This document shows positions 7,668 to 16,937 of a stretch of 64,000 nucleotides of DNA, one piece after another. The DNA is from Neobacillus rhizophilus (GTDB lineage Bacteria; Bacillota; Bacilli; Bacillales; Cytobacillaceae). Within the stretch, counting starts at the first letter, position 1. Every line of letters starts with the position of its first letter. The notes beneath the pieces were generated by a model. The model was not told the origin of the DNA and searched no databases. It was given only the letters and a program-made list of their open reading frames with translations. The position numbers were made by a program, and so were the translations under genes. The DNA is taken from contig NZ_JAGYPF010000001.1 of the NCBI RefSeq assembly GCF_018343535.1, positions 124,001 to 188,000 of the forward strand, given 5' to 3'.

Positions 7668-8600
7668 GTGAAAATTTTTTATGCAGCAGACCTGCATGGC
7701 GGTGAAACAGCCTTCCGAAAATTCACGAATGCCGGGAAGTTTTATAAAGCTGACTTAGTTATTTTTGGAGGGGATTTAACAGGGAAAATGGTTGTTCCGA
7801 TTGTGGAAAAAAACGGCGTTTATACTTGCCGGTATTACGGCTCAACCGTTAAAGTGAAAAAAGAGAAGGAATTGCCAGACTTGGAGCGTAATCTTAGGGA
7901 TGCCGGATTCTATCCCTTCTTAGTTTCAGAGGATGAATTAAATCGTTTAAACGAAAATGATGCCGAGCTGATCATCAAAGAGAAGCAGATTGAAGTCCTT
8001 CAGGAGTGGATTCGGTTGGCAGATGAGCGATTTTCGGCGGCAGGAATTCCCTGCATCTTGATTCCTGGAAGTGTCGATGATTTTTATTTAGATGAACTGA
8101 TCAACGCGGGAAGCTTTGTCGCCAACGGTGATGGAAAAATTATTGAAGTAAATGGGTTTGAGATTCTCTCGGTGGGCGGCGGAAAGCCGAGTGTGTTTAA
8201 GTACCCAAGGGAATTTAGCGAGGAAGATCTGGCAGAGAAAATCGAACAATTGGCCTCGCAGGTGAAGGACATGAATCGCTGCATTTTTAATATTCATATC
8301 CCTCCTTATGATACTGACTTAGATCAAGGGACCTTATATGATGATGAATTAAAGCCTGTGCTTGATGGAGATTCACTAGCAACCGGTCCAGCAGGAAGCA
8401 AAGCGGTGCGCGAGGCGATTGAAAAATACCAGCCGCTCCTATCTTTGCACGGGAATGTTCATGAAAGCCGCGGTGTGACGACATTAGGGAGAACCATCTG
8501 CATTAACGCCGGAACAGACTATGACCAAGGTTTGCTAAGAGGAGCGTTGGTGGATGTCGGCGCTGATGGACAGGTGTCCTATACACTTACAGCGGGCTAA
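7668..8600 (+). CDS. Calcineurin-like metallophosphoesterase (Icc-related)
   Basis: 310 residues, GTG start at 7668 after TGGGGTGAG. Metal-ligand motifs of the calcineurin-like fold appear in order: DLHGG (Asp8, His10), FGGDLTG (Asp36), PGSVDD (residues 133-138), IHIPPYD (His210) and LHGNVHES (His261, His265). The usual GN[HD] motif is altered to GSV, replacing the bridging Asn by Ser135, which may change metal affinity or substrate. Residues 45-110 form an insertion with charged helices. It lies 37 nt after the permease and 22 nt before the acetamidase, so it belongs to the accessory operon. A phosphorylated amino-alcohol or nucleotide could be its substrate; neither is shown. Confidence 0.75.
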   Translation: MKIFYAADLHGGETAFRKFTNAGKFYKADLVIFGGDLTGKMVVPIVEKNGVYTCRYYGSTVKVKKEKELPDLERNLRDAGFYPFLVSEDELNRLNENDAELIIKEKQIEVLQEWIRLADERFSAAGIPCILIPGSVDDFYLDELINAGSFVANGDGKIIEVNGFEILSVGGGKPSVFKYPREFSEEDLAEKIEQLASQVKDMNRCIFNIHIPPYDTDLDQGTLYDDELKPVLDGDSLATGPAGSKAVREAIEKYQPLLSLHGNVHESRGVTTLGRTICINAGTDYDQGLLRGALVDVGADGQVSYTLTAG

Positions 8601-8622
8601 TTTTTTAGAGGGAGTTGTAATC

Positions 8623-9522
8623 ATGGAAATAATTCGCAAGGAACAAGGCGTACTGACGATGTCACCGAACAATAAGCCTGTTAAAAAAGTTCAGGCTGGC
8701 AGCACGGTGGTGTTCGAAACGTATGACTGCTTTAGCAATCAAATCCAGCGGGAGGATCAGCTTTTCAGCTCGGTCGGCTGGGAACAGATCAACCCTGCCA
8801 CAGGCCCATTGTTTGTAGAAGGGGCGGAGCCGGGGGATATTCTAAAAGTAGAGATATTGGAAATTAAAATAGACCAGAAAGGTGTCATGACGACCACACC
8901 AAAGCTTGGAGTTTTACGGGATTATGTGTCGGGCGAAACGACAAAAATTATTCCAATTCAGGAAGGGAAAGCTATTTTCAATGATAAAATTCATATCCCT
9001 ATTAAACCGATGATTGGTGTTATCGGTACCGCTCCTGGCAGGGAGGAAATTCCGACTGGTACACCAGGCCAACATGGCGGCAATATGGATTGCAAACAGA
9101 TTATAAAGGGCTCCACTCTTTATTTACCGGTAAATGTTCCGGGGGCTCTGCTTTCAATGGGAGACCTGCATGCCGTAATGGCCGATGGGGAAATTGTCAT
9201 TTGCGGATTGGAAATACCGGGTGAAGTAACGGTGAAGGTGGGTGTATTAAAAGAAGAATCATATCCATTGCCAATGCTTGTGAGCGAAGAGAAGCTAATT
9301 GCCATCGCTTCGGCCGAAACTTTGGATGATGCCGCCAAACTGGCAACGATCAATATGCATCAATTCTTAGTCCAACAGTTAGGAATTGACGTAGATGAAG
9401 CAGGGATGCTTCTATCCTTAGTAGGAGACTTAAGAATTTGCCAAATCGTCGACCCACTCATGACTGCCCGGATGGAATTTCCACAGTGGATACTGGACAA
9501 ATACGAATATAAAATTAAATAA
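8623..9522 (+). CDS. Acetamidase/formamidase family amidase
   Basis: 299 residues; start ATG 8623 follows GAGGGAG, although the frame stays open upstream to 8554 within the phosphoesterase gene. The sequence matches the FmdA/AmdA family: FSNQIQRED near the N-terminus, a central GTPGQHGGNMDCK segment with metal ligands, LSMGDLHAVMADGE, and a C-terminal LLSLVGDLRICQIVDP helix. These enzymes release ammonia from short amides such as formamide or acetamide using bound metal. Next to an amine permease and microcompartment genes it could deacylate an N-acyl amine before entry into the pathway; that link is inference. Confidence 0.88.
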   Translation: MEIIRKEQGVLTMSPNNKPVKKVQAGSTVVFETYDCFSNQIQREDQLFSSVGWEQINPATGPLFVEGAEPGDILKVEILEIKIDQKGVMTTTPKLGVLRDYVSGETTKIIPIQEGKAIFNDKIHIPIKPMIGVIGTAPGREEIPTGTPGQHGGNMDCKQIIKGSTLYLPVNVPGALLSMGDLHAVMADGEIVICGLEIPGEVTVKVGVLKEESYPLPMLVSEEKLIAIASAETLDDAAKLATINMHQFLVQQLGIDVDEAGMLLSLVGDLRICQIVDPLMTARMEFPQWILDKYEYKIK

Positions 9523-9607
9523 CAACAGGTGAGGGGGCCGCTTCACTCCGTAAATCTTAATGGGGTGGGAAGAGCCCCTTTGGTTCGTAGTTAGGAGGAG
9601 TTGTAAT

Positions 9608-10708
9608 ATGGGTAAAAAGCGTGCTCGTGATCTTGGTCTGCCATTCCCTGGTATGACAGGAGAACATAATGCTTTAACAGATGTACCAGGAGTCGAAATT
9701 GGTTTTACGACCATTATCGAAGGGGAAGGTCCGGTTCAAATCAGCAAAGGCCCCATCCGTACTGGAGTAACGGCCATCTTGCCACGAGGAAAAAAGAATA
9801 CGATGCAGCCAATTTGGGCCGGTTTTTATAGTTTAAATGGAAATGGCGAGATGACAGGAGTACATTGGGTGAACGATGCCGGCTACTTTCTAAGCCCCAT
9901 CTGCATCACCAATACTCACTCGGTAGGAATGGCTCATCATGCCACCACAAAATGGATGATAAACCATTTTGGCGACCAGTTCAGCAATGATCATTTATGG
10001 GCAATGCCTGTAATTGCCGAAACCTATGATGGCGTCCTTAATGACATTAACGGACAGCATATTTCTGAAGAACATGTGCTTTCGGCTATTAATAATGCAA
10101 AACCAGGGCAAGTCGCAGAAGGCAATGTCGGCGGTGGAACAGGGATGATTTGCTATGAGTTTAAAGGAGGTACGGGTACTTCCTCACGTGTTGTTAACAT
10201 CAACGGCCGGACACATCATATAGGGGTCCTTGTCCAAGCCAATTTTGGATTGCGTGAGTGGCTTACCATTTTAGGTGTACCGGTCGGAAAACATATGCCG
10301 AAAGACAAACTATTGGAAAAAGAGCAGGGCTCCATTATTGTCATAATCGGAACCGACATACCGATGCTTCCACATCAGCTGCGGCGGGTTGCTAAACGTG
10401 CTGCAATTGGCATTGGGAGAAGTGGAAGCCCTGGCGGGAACAGTTCAGGAGATATTTTTCTCGCTTTTTCTACAGCAAATGAAATGGATATTCCGCAATC
10501 AGCACCAGAAAAACTGAAAATGGAGTTTGTTAATGACGAAGTTTTTGACCCGATATATGAAGCGGTTTGCCAGTCAGTTGATGAGTCTGTAGTGAATGCC
10601 CTTATTGCAGCAGAAACAATGACAACCGTGAAACCTTACGGGCATAAGGTTGAAGCGATTAACCATCAAGATCTATTACGGATAATGAAAGAGTATAATC
10701 GAATATAA
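9608..10708 (+). CDS. P1 family (DmpA/BapA-like) self-processing aminopeptidase
   Basis: 366 residues from ATG 9608, preceded by TAGGAGGAG. DmpA-family motifs are visible: LTDVPGVEIGF near the N-terminus, EGNVGGGTGM at about 171-180, and SPGGNSSGDIFLAFSTA, where Ser280 of the S-G-D motif is the expected nucleophile exposed by autocleavage into alpha and beta chains. Known members cleave N-terminal D-amino acids, glycine or beta-amino acids from peptides and amides. It ends the accessory operon (85 nt after the amidase) and is followed by a strong terminator. With the amidase it could liberate an amine that feeds the microcompartment pathway. Confidence 0.88.
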   Translation: MGKKRARDLGLPFPGMTGEHNALTDVPGVEIGFTTIIEGEGPVQISKGPIRTGVTAILPRGKKNTMQPIWAGFYSLNGNGEMTGVHWVNDAGYFLSPICITNTHSVGMAHHATTKWMINHFGDQFSNDHLWAMPVIAETYDGVLNDINGQHISEEHVLSAINNAKPGQVAEGNVGGGTGMICYEFKGGTGTSSRVVNINGRTHHIGVLVQANFGLREWLTILGVPVGKHMPKDKLLEKEQGSIIVIIGTDIPMLPHQLRRVAKRAAIGIGRSGSPGGNSSGDIFLAFSTANEMDIPQSAPEKLKMEFVNDEVFDPIYEAVCQSVDESVVNALIAAETMTTVKPYGHKVEAINHQDLLRIMKEYNRI

Positions 10709-10764
10709 TTCTTATTATCACATGTGGAGATAGTGACTATGGCTACTATAAAGTTACAAAATAA

Positions 10765-10797
10765 GAACTCCGGATTACGTTAATAAATCCGGAGTTC
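10765..10797. terminator. Bidirectional rho-independent terminator
   Basis: GAACTCCGGATT at 10765 pairs with AATCCGGAGTTC ending at 10797, followed by GTTTTTTT on the plus strand and by TTATTTT on the minus strand. It separates the convergent DmpA-like gene and the multicopper oxidase gene. Confidence 0.9.
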
Positions 10798-10803
10798 GTT
10801 TTT

Positions 10804-13800
10804 TTATTGGGTTATAACAGAAATCGGAGTTGTCGGTTGTGAATTTTCCGTCATGGTCGGAAAGCCAACGGTTGGCGCTGAGTATTTCTGAGTGTAGCCT
10901 GTTGTATTACTGGCGATTATCCTGTAAAAATAGGTTTTTTTCTTCGATACAGACTTATCTAAAAATGTACCGTTGCCACCTACTCCTTTAGCACCTGCTA
11001 CTGTCCCAACATTGGTCCATGGCCCATTAGGTGAGGCAGCCCGCTGAATTAAAAAGTCGGTTTCATTCAGTGACCGGTCTGTCCAGGTTAGGGTCACACC
11101 CGTTTTGCCTGCAACTGCTGCGGGGGACTCTGGAGCCTTTGGAGCAAACGTTACGACCATCGGCCGCATCATAATATTTTCTTCATGTCCAAGCAGATGG
11201 CAATGCCACAGGTATTCCCAACCAAAGTTCACCAATTGGTTTGTGACTGCGGCCGGTTGATTGGTCGGATCTACGTTCATGAAGCCCATCGTCGACCCGA
11301 GTGGCATCGTCGGATCAAGCGGCCGTATGCTGTTAGGCAGATCGAACGGGACATCTGGAATTATCGGTCTCATCGCAATAATCACATCTTCTAATGGATT
11401 CATGCGAATTGTATCCTTCCAGCCCAATTCATTTAGATCCGGAGCCTTGATCATACCATCCCAACCTACGCGGTTAATTAATTGCACATCAAACATATGC
11501 CAGTGCATTGCATGTGTGTCCACACCGTTATGGGTGATTTTCCATATTTGTGTACCATCCGCCAGCGCCCCTAAAGGAACGGCTGCATCAGAGTTTTTAA
11601 ATATTTCTGTTGGCGGATCAATGTCAACATATGGGATGGAGGTTTGTACATTAGCACTTGTGTGAGGCACTTCGACCCCTAACATCGAATTCATTCTTCC
11701 GTAATTCACATCAAAGTCTTCTATAATTGATTTAGGCTGCATTTCCATGGTTAGCCCTAGCGGTTCAGCTGTTGCTCCTGACCCGCCCCCGCCACTAACA
11801 CTAACATTTGGGGCCGAACCATAGCCATCACCTCCACTGACCAATTGTACGCTAGCGACAGCTGCCGGAGCAAGAGTGGCTGAGGCTTTGGCACCCGATC
11901 CACCGCCACCTGTTATTGTGACGGTAGGTATAGAACTAAAGCCTGACCCGCCATTGGTAAGCGTTATTTTATCAACTGATGTCGAGTTAAGATTGGCCGT
12001 AGCTGCTGCACCCGATCCACCGCCGCCAACAAACTGGATTGTTGGTGCAGACGTATAGCCGGAGCCTGGATTCGATAAAGTTACTGCTATAACCTTACCG
12101 CCTTTCACCGTGGCTGTTGCCGCCGCGCCGGAACCATTACCGCCAGAAATTTTTACATCAGGTGGTGAAGTGTACCTGTTACCGCCGTTTGTAACGTTTA
12201 TATTTGCAATGGATGTAGGGGCTAGACTAGCTGTCGCCTTTGCTCCGGAACCACCCCCGCCTATAACAGAAACCTGTGGGACGCTAGTGTAACCGGATCC
12301 ACCATTAGTCATGCCAATCGACTCAACTGCTCTTGGTGCCAATGTAGCTGTTGCTGCAGCACCCGACCCGCCGCCTCCTGATATGGTAACTATAGGTTCA
12401 GAAGTATAACCAGACCCGCCATTGGTTAAATTCAAACCGGTCAATGGGCCGTTAAAGTAGGTCATCGAGGTATCAAAAATTCTTGCATAGCCATCAGCAG
12501 GATAGGTGGTACCGAAAGCATTGTTGTAACCTGCCTGAGGGACTATTGGTTTATCTTGAAATTTTGCATAAGCGGTTGGCAATTGTTTTTTCAATGTATC
12601 TAAATTAAAGGTATTACCTGTTCCAAGATTGGCAGAAACCTGAAACTGCATAATTGTCCTTGTGTTCGGCCCATATCCAGGCAGGGTAGACGGTGCACCG
12701 CCTGTGTCAGTTTGATCTGGGTCCCCAGTGTAATAATCATAGCGGGTGTCAAATGCCGGAACCGGTGCAGGTGCATCGTTATAGAGAATAAGCTTAGAAC
12801 CATCAGGAACACCGGAAAAATCGATAATGACATCGGCACGCTCAGCAGGACCAAGGAAAAGGGTTTTATTTGTAACATTTAAGACCGTCATACTGCGGCG
12901 GTCATAATCGTAGCCAACTGGTGTATTCGGCAGGACAACAGGATTTGGCAAAAAGCCGCTTTCAGTTCCGATTTGGATCATGCTTGGACCTGATGCCGCT
13001 GGATCAGGGACACCGCCATCACGGCCATCTGTTGGCCAAGTGCTGGGAAGACCCGCCTTTGGAACGGCCGGCACCATGTTCACTTCTCCAGCATTTGGAT
13101 TATTTAAGTTGCCGTTATCATCCCACATCGCATCGTTTGACTTAGCAAAATAAAGCTGCAGATTAAAGAAGCGGTCGTTACTGGCGTTTAAAATCCTGAA
13201 ACGATAAGCTTTTTTTCCAACCTTAAGGAATGGGTAGGCGGTTCCGTTAACAAGCGGAGTATCCATGAAACTTTCTGGGACAACCGATACATTCGGAACT
13301 CCTGGGATTACCGGCGGTTCCCACGGTGCATTGACCGGGTCATAATAAGGGTTTGAAACTGGACCGTTCACGATCCCTGTAAATGGCGGCCAGAACCATG
13401 GTCCATAGTCCCATCTCCCCATCGCGTTTGCCCCTTCAATATCGTAAGGATTTTGGTTTGGCATATAAACATGCGGAAACCAGAGATTTCCTTCACCGCC
13501 CCATTTGGATTTATCCCAAGTCGGGTCTGTTGCGGCTAGTTGAGTGTCATTTGGGACAAAGGTCTTGTCCTGAATAATAAGCGGCATTTGCTCTGCGGGG
13601 ATAACTCCCGCGTCGATTAATGCTTTTTCTGCTGAGTCTTCAAGGATGTAGCCAGCAGATTCACCCGCATATACATTAAGTCTAGTGATACCATATGAGT
13701 GATCATGGTAAAACATTAATCTAGCACTTTGTTGATTGGTGTAATAGAAGGTTTGTGAGCCCGGTTCAGGAGTGGCCATATCTGGAACATTTTGAACGCT

Positions 13801-14856
13801 AACTCCTTGTGGGTAATCGGTTTTTTCTCCTGCCGGAGTAATCCATTGATGTTGTGTACCATCGCTAATCCATGGAGTATTTCCACCATGCAAATGCAGG
13901 GTAGCCCGATTCTGTGTGTAATTTAGCGGGTAACCTGGTGTTACTTTCAACCCCTTGTCACCAAGGCCAGCGCCCATAACAGTGGTATCTACTGGTAAGA
14001 ATAAATTTCCTCCTTCACCTGTTGAAAGATGATTGATAAATTTTACCCTAACAGGGCGGTCCTTCTGAGCAATAATCATTGGTCCAAGGTAGTTGAAGTT
14101 GGTGATAGGGTTACCTTGAGAGTCTATTTGCCGATAGCCTCTAAGGGTTGTGGGAGGCAGGTCACTGTGAAGCTTTTCGGTATACTGCCGGAGTTCGATG
14201 ATATAATAATCTGAGCCATTATAGGTTGTTGTATCTGGTACGGCTACAGGTATATACTGACCAAGATTGTTGGCATTATTTGCTCCTAATCCTGGTAGTG
14301 AATCGACAAACTTTCGGATGCCCCCAGTTCTTACATAACCGCTGCCGCCGTTAGTGATCGTAATGCTTTTCACTACTCCGTTTTCCACTATTGCTTCTGC
14401 AGCAGCTCCTGTTCCGTTGCCACCAGAGATTTCAATAGTAGGAGGGATAGAATATCCAGAACCGCCATCAACGATCGTAATTTCAGAAATAACTCCATTT
14501 GCTACGGTTGCGGTGGCTGCAGCTCCTGTACCGTCGCCGTTGATTTTCACGACTGGTCCATCAGTGGGAAGCTGACTGTTGGCGTAATTAGGAATTTTGC
14601 CAAAGTAATCCGGAGTTGCGCCCGGCGTAAGCGTAGGTGTTGCGTCTTGGCTATTTACTGCCTCCATTTTAACTGATAATCGGTCAGCAGCAGCTTGTCG
14701 GTCAGCAGCAGTAATTTTGCTCTTTTTCTTGTTGACTACCTCTGTACTATTTTTGGTTTTGCTTTCTACTTTGGCGATAGTAGTCTGACCAGACGCCTGA
14801 AACAAAAGTAATAAACACAAAATGACGGTAAACAAGATTTTTAATCTTTTTTTCAT
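10804..14856 (-). CDS. Giant secreted multicopper oxidase with embedded Gly-rich repeats and a C-terminal fibronectin-III-like domain
   Basis: 1350 residues (residue numbers here count from an in-frame TTG at 14862; ATG 14856 fits the GGGGAGG site better, at 9 nt). The N-terminus MKKRLKILFTVILCLLLLF is a signal peptide. All four copper motifs are present: HLHGG (His323/325), FYHDHSYG (His386/388), THAMHWHMFD (His1117/1120/1122) and WHCHLLGHEENIMM (His1220, Cys1221, His1222, His1226). Two Gly-rich repeats lie at about 102-178 and six at about 806-1035, between copper motifs 2 and 3. A fibronectin-like domain with TWTDRS and YRIIAS occupies about 1245-1335. Family members oxidise metals or phenols at or outside the cell surface. 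The gene is monocistronic. Confidence 0.9.
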   Translation of the reverse strand: MKKRLKILFTVILCLLLLFQASGQTTIAKVESKTKNSTEVVNKKKSKITAADRQAAADRLSVKMEAVNSQDATPTLTPGATPDYFGKIPNYANSQLPTDGPVVKINGDGTGAAATATVANGVISEITIVDGGSGYSIPPTIEISGGNGTGAAAEAIVENGVVKSITITNGGSGYVRTGGIRKFVDSLPGLGANNANNLGQYIPVAVPDTTTYNGSDYYIIELRQYTEKLHSDLPPTTLRGYRQIDSQGNPITNFNYLGPMIIAQKDRPVRVKFINHLSTGEGGNLFLPVDTTVMGAGLGDKGLKVTPGYPLNYTQNRATLHLHGGNTPWISDGTQHQWITPAGEKTDYPQGVSVQNVPDMATPEPGSQTFYYTNQQSARLMFYHDHSYGITRLNVYAGESAGYILEDSAEKALIDAGVIPAEQMPLIIQDKTFVPNDTQLAATDPTWDKSKWGGEGNLWFPHVYMPNQNPYDIEGANAMGRWDYGPWFWPPFTGIVNGPVSNPYYDPVNAPWEPPVIPGVPNVSVVPESFMDTPLVNGTAYPFLKVGKKAYRFRILNASNDRFFNLQLYFAKSNDAMWDDNGNLNNPNAGEVNMVPAVPKAGLPSTWPTDGRDGGVPDPAASGPSMIQIGTESGFLPNPVVLPNTPVGYDYDRRSMTVLNVTNKTLFLGPAERADVIIDFSGVPDGSKLILYNDAPAPVPAFDTRYDYYTGDPDQTDTGGAPSTLPGYGPNTRTIMQFQVSANLGTGNTFNLDTLKKQLPTAYAKFQDKPIVPQAGYNNAFGTTYPADGYARIFDTSMTYFNGPLTGLNLTNGGSGYTSEPIVTISGGGGSGAAATATLAPRAVESIGMTNGGSGYTSVPQVSVIGGGGSGAKATASLAPTSIANINVTNGGNRYTSPPDVKISGGNGSGAAATATVKGGKVIAVTLSNPGSGYTSAPTIQFVGGGGSGAAATANLNSTSVDKITLTNGGSGFSSIPTVTITGGGGSGAKASATLAPAAVASVQLVSGGDGYGSAPNVSVSGGGGSGATAEPLGLTMEMQPKSIIEDFDVNYGRMNSMLGVEVPHTSANVQTSIPYVDIDPPTEIFKNSDAAVPLGALADGTQIWKITHNGVDTHAMHWHMFDVQLINRVGWDGMIKAPDLNELGWKDTIRMNPLEDVIIAMRPIIPDVPFDLPNSIRPLDPTMPLGSTMGFMNVDPTNQPAAVTNQLVNFGWEYLWHCHLLGHEENIMMRPMVVTFAPKAPESPAAVAGKTGVTLTWTDRSLNETDFLIQRAASPNGPWTNVGTVAGAKGVGGNGTFLDKSVSKKKTYFYRIIASNTTGYTQKYSAPTVGFPTMTENSQPTTPISVITQ
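11758..12447 (-). repeat. Six tandem Gly-rich coding repeats inside the multicopper oxidase
   Basis: Encodes about 230 residues (806-1035) as six units of roughly 39 residues. Each has a core such as TNGGSGYTSxPxVxISGG, then GGSGAAATATL and a linker with an alternating hydrophobic pattern. Units differ by substitutions (GGNRY, NPGSGY, GGDGY), so this is an old duplication rather than a slippage product. Confidence 0.9.
14329..14559 (-). repeat. Two further copies of the Gly-rich unit near the oxidase N-terminus
   Basis: Residues about 102-178 of the oxidase carry two units (cores VDGGSGYSIPPTIEISGG and TNGGSGYVRTGG) of the same family as the internal array. They sit between the signal-peptide linker and the first cupredoxin domain. 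Confidence 0.85.
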
Positions 14857-14882
14857 AAGCAAAAACCTCCCCCGATATAAAG

Positions 14883-14895
14883 AATGACGTTCATT
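14883..14895 (-). promoter_or_regulatory. Possible operator upstream of the multicopper oxidase
   Basis: AATGACGTTCATT has 5-bp inverted arms AATGA/TCATT around CGT, a shape typical of TetR-family sites. It lies about 30 bp before the start codon. I see nothing else I can name in the A/T-rich stretch up to the terminator at 15150. Confidence 0.3.
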
Positions 14896-15149
14896 TTAAA
14901 GAACAAACAAATTATACACCCCCTAAATTTTTCAAAAATAAAATATGAATTTCAATATAATAATACAGTATTAACAGAAAGCAGAAAATAAAATGTTCTC
15001 GATAACAAACGACTGATTTTGCTAGGTTTTATTACGAATAAAGAGTTTTTTGTAGAAATTTGCTATTTTAAAATATTATATAAACATTATGAAAATAGTA
15101 GAATCTGCTAATGAATGTAAGATGGAGTAGAGGACTGTATGGGGAGATT

Positions 15150-15185
15150 AAAAAAGAGGAGGAAGGTGCACGTGCACTCCTCCTC
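15150..15185 (-). terminator. Rho-independent terminator of the pab operon
   Basis: Read on the minus strand, GAGGAGGA pairs with TCCTCCTC around a self-complementary GTGCAC/GTGCAC core, followed by a TTTTTT run (complement of 15150-15155). It sits just 3' of the pabB-pabC fusion gene. Confidence 0.85.
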
Positions 15186-15194
15186 ATAAACGCG

Positions 15195-16937
15195 TTAAAC
15201 TAATTGTACTTCCATCCATTTACGGACACTGTTAATAAACCAGATTTTCTCGCTATTATACAGATCTGCAAGCGTGAGTGTTTTTTCTTGGATCTCACCA
15301 TTTTTTATAAGAATATCACGAAAAGTACCAGCTAATAGTCCGCTTTTTATGGAGGGTGTCCATAATAATCCGCCTATTTGCAAAACGATGTTCCCATTTG
15401 TAAATTCCGTTAATTCTTCATCTGCATTCCAAAGAATGACATCGAAAATGTCACCCGGTTTTTTCTTCTGGAATTGCGTATAAATGTCACGATACGTTGT
15501 CTTATGATATAGAAATAGGTGTTCCTTGGTAACTGGTTTGTCTGCAAGAGTAACCTTTACGACAGAATCCATTTGGTTAATAGGACTACCTTCGATTGAA
15601 AACTTGCCTTGCTGGTCCAAGCGAAGACGAACTTTCAATTGACCAGTATTATGGTTAATTGAAAAATCATTCAAAGTCCTTCTGATACCATCAAAATCAA
15701 ATGGGAAAGCGAAGTATTCTGCTGAGTTCTTCAAGCGTTGGAGATGCTCATCTAATAAAAAGAAGCTGCCATCGTCCAATAACAAACTTTCTAACAATTG
15801 AAACTCCGGACTGTCCGCTTCAAGCAGACCTGCTTTAGTGAGAATTTCTTCATACTCGCCAAGAGAGGTAGAATCCCAAGTGATTCCACCACCCACACCG
15901 TAGGTGGCCTTACCTGAAAGATGATCAACCAAAACGGTTCTAATTGGTACATTAAAAATAGCTTCCTTGTTCGGCGTGATATATCCAATCGCACCGCAAT
16001 AAACATCACGCGGTTCTGTTTCCAAATCGGAAATGATTTTCATCGTGCTAATCTTAGGTGCGCCTGTTATAGACCCGCATGGAAAAAGGGCCTTAAATAT
16101 ATCAACGAGTTTGATATTATCAGCAACCTCTGCCGTTATCGTTGAGGTCATTTGATGTACGGTCGGATAATGTTCTATTTCAAAAAGCTTTGGAACTGAA
16201 ACTGTGCCCGGCTCGGCGATCATCCCTAAATCATTTCGCAATAGGTCCACAATCATCAGGTTCTCTGCCCGGTTTTTTTTCGAATCGAAAAGCCAGTTCG
16301 AATTTGCTTTATCTTCCTCCAATGTTTTTCCTCTTTTTATTGTACCTTTCATCGGCCGGGTTGTGATATGACTGCCATTCCAGTGAAAAAACAATTCAGG
16401 AGAGGCTGATAAAATACTCTGATCACCAGTATTAATGTAAGCACAATAATTCGATGACTGAGCTTTTTTTAGTTTTTCAAAAAAAGCAAGATCGTCTCCT
16501 TGAATGTGTGAGTTTAACCTAATCGTATAGTTGGTCTGGTATGTATCGCCGCATTCAATGGATTGTTTAATGAAATCTATCGCTTGATAATACTGATCCA
16601 TATTAACAGACGGAACCCAGTCCGTATGTGTATAGTCGCCGTTACTGCTAACCTGTTGATAGATCGGTTCTTGAAAAATACCAAACCAAAGCAGGGGATA
16701 GCTGCCGCCATCCACAACTTTAAAAGCCGAATCAAAGGCTGGCGCACTTTCATATGACAGAAACCCCGCTGCATAATAGCCATTGTCCACCCATTCTTGA
16801 AGGCGTTTAAAGCTTGGCAATACCTCTGCAATTGTCTGAGCCACAATAACCTCAATTGGATTTTGAAATGCAAGCGGCTTAATTTCCCCAGATGAATCGG
16901 CAAATTCGAAGGTTAATAGAGGTGCTTTATGTTTCAT
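15195..16937 (-). CDS. pabB: Fused aminodeoxychorismate synthase component I and aminodeoxychorismate lyase (PabB-PabC)
   Basis: 580 residues. Residues 1 to about 370 are a chorismate-binding enzyme, with [25 protein letters not shown] and the [10 protein letters not shown] segment typical of PabB. Residues about 385-580 resemble a class IV PLP aminotransferase (PabC), with [18 protein letters not shown] and [11 protein letters not shown]. Together with PabA it makes 4-amino-4-deoxychorismate and then p-aminobenzoate for folate. The ATG overlaps the end of pabA by 11 nt, implying translational coupling. B. subtilis has separate pabB, pabA and pabC genes in the folate operon; here the module is free-standing and fused. 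Confidence 0.92.
   Translation of the reverse strand: MKHKAPLLTFEFADSSGEIKPLAFQNPIEVIVAQTIAEVLPSFKRLQEWVDNGYYAAGFLSYESAPAFDSAFKVVDGGSYPLLWFGIFQEPIYQQVSSNGDYTHTDWVPSVNMDQYYQAIDFIKQSIECGDTYQTNYTIRLNSHIQGDDLAFFEKLKKAQSSNYCAYINTGDQSILSASPELFFHWNGSHITTRPMKGTIKRGKTLEEDKANSNWLFDSKKNRAENLMIVDLLRNDLGMIAEPGTVSVPKLFEIEHYPTVHQMTSTITAEVADNIKLVDIFKALFPCGSITGAPKISTMKIISDLETEPRDVYCGAIGYITPNKEAIFNVPIRTVLVDHLSGKATYGVGGGITWDSTSLGEYEEILTKAGLLEADSPEFQLLESLLLDDGSFFLLDEHLQRLKNSAEYFAFPFDFDGIRRTLNDFSINHNTGQLKVRLRLDQQGKFSIEGSPINQMDSVVKVTLADKPVTKEHLFLYHKTTYRDIYTQFQKKKPGDIFDVILWNADEELTEFTNGNIVLQIGGLLWTPSIKSGLLAGTFRDILIKNGEIQEKTLTLADLYNSEKIWFINSVRKWMEVQLV

Noticed and set aside
11261..11665. Plus-strand frames opposite the multicopper oxidase
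   Set aside because: Shadows of the oxidase codons, including the Pro-rich peptides opposite the Gly-rich repeats. No ribosome sites or motifs.
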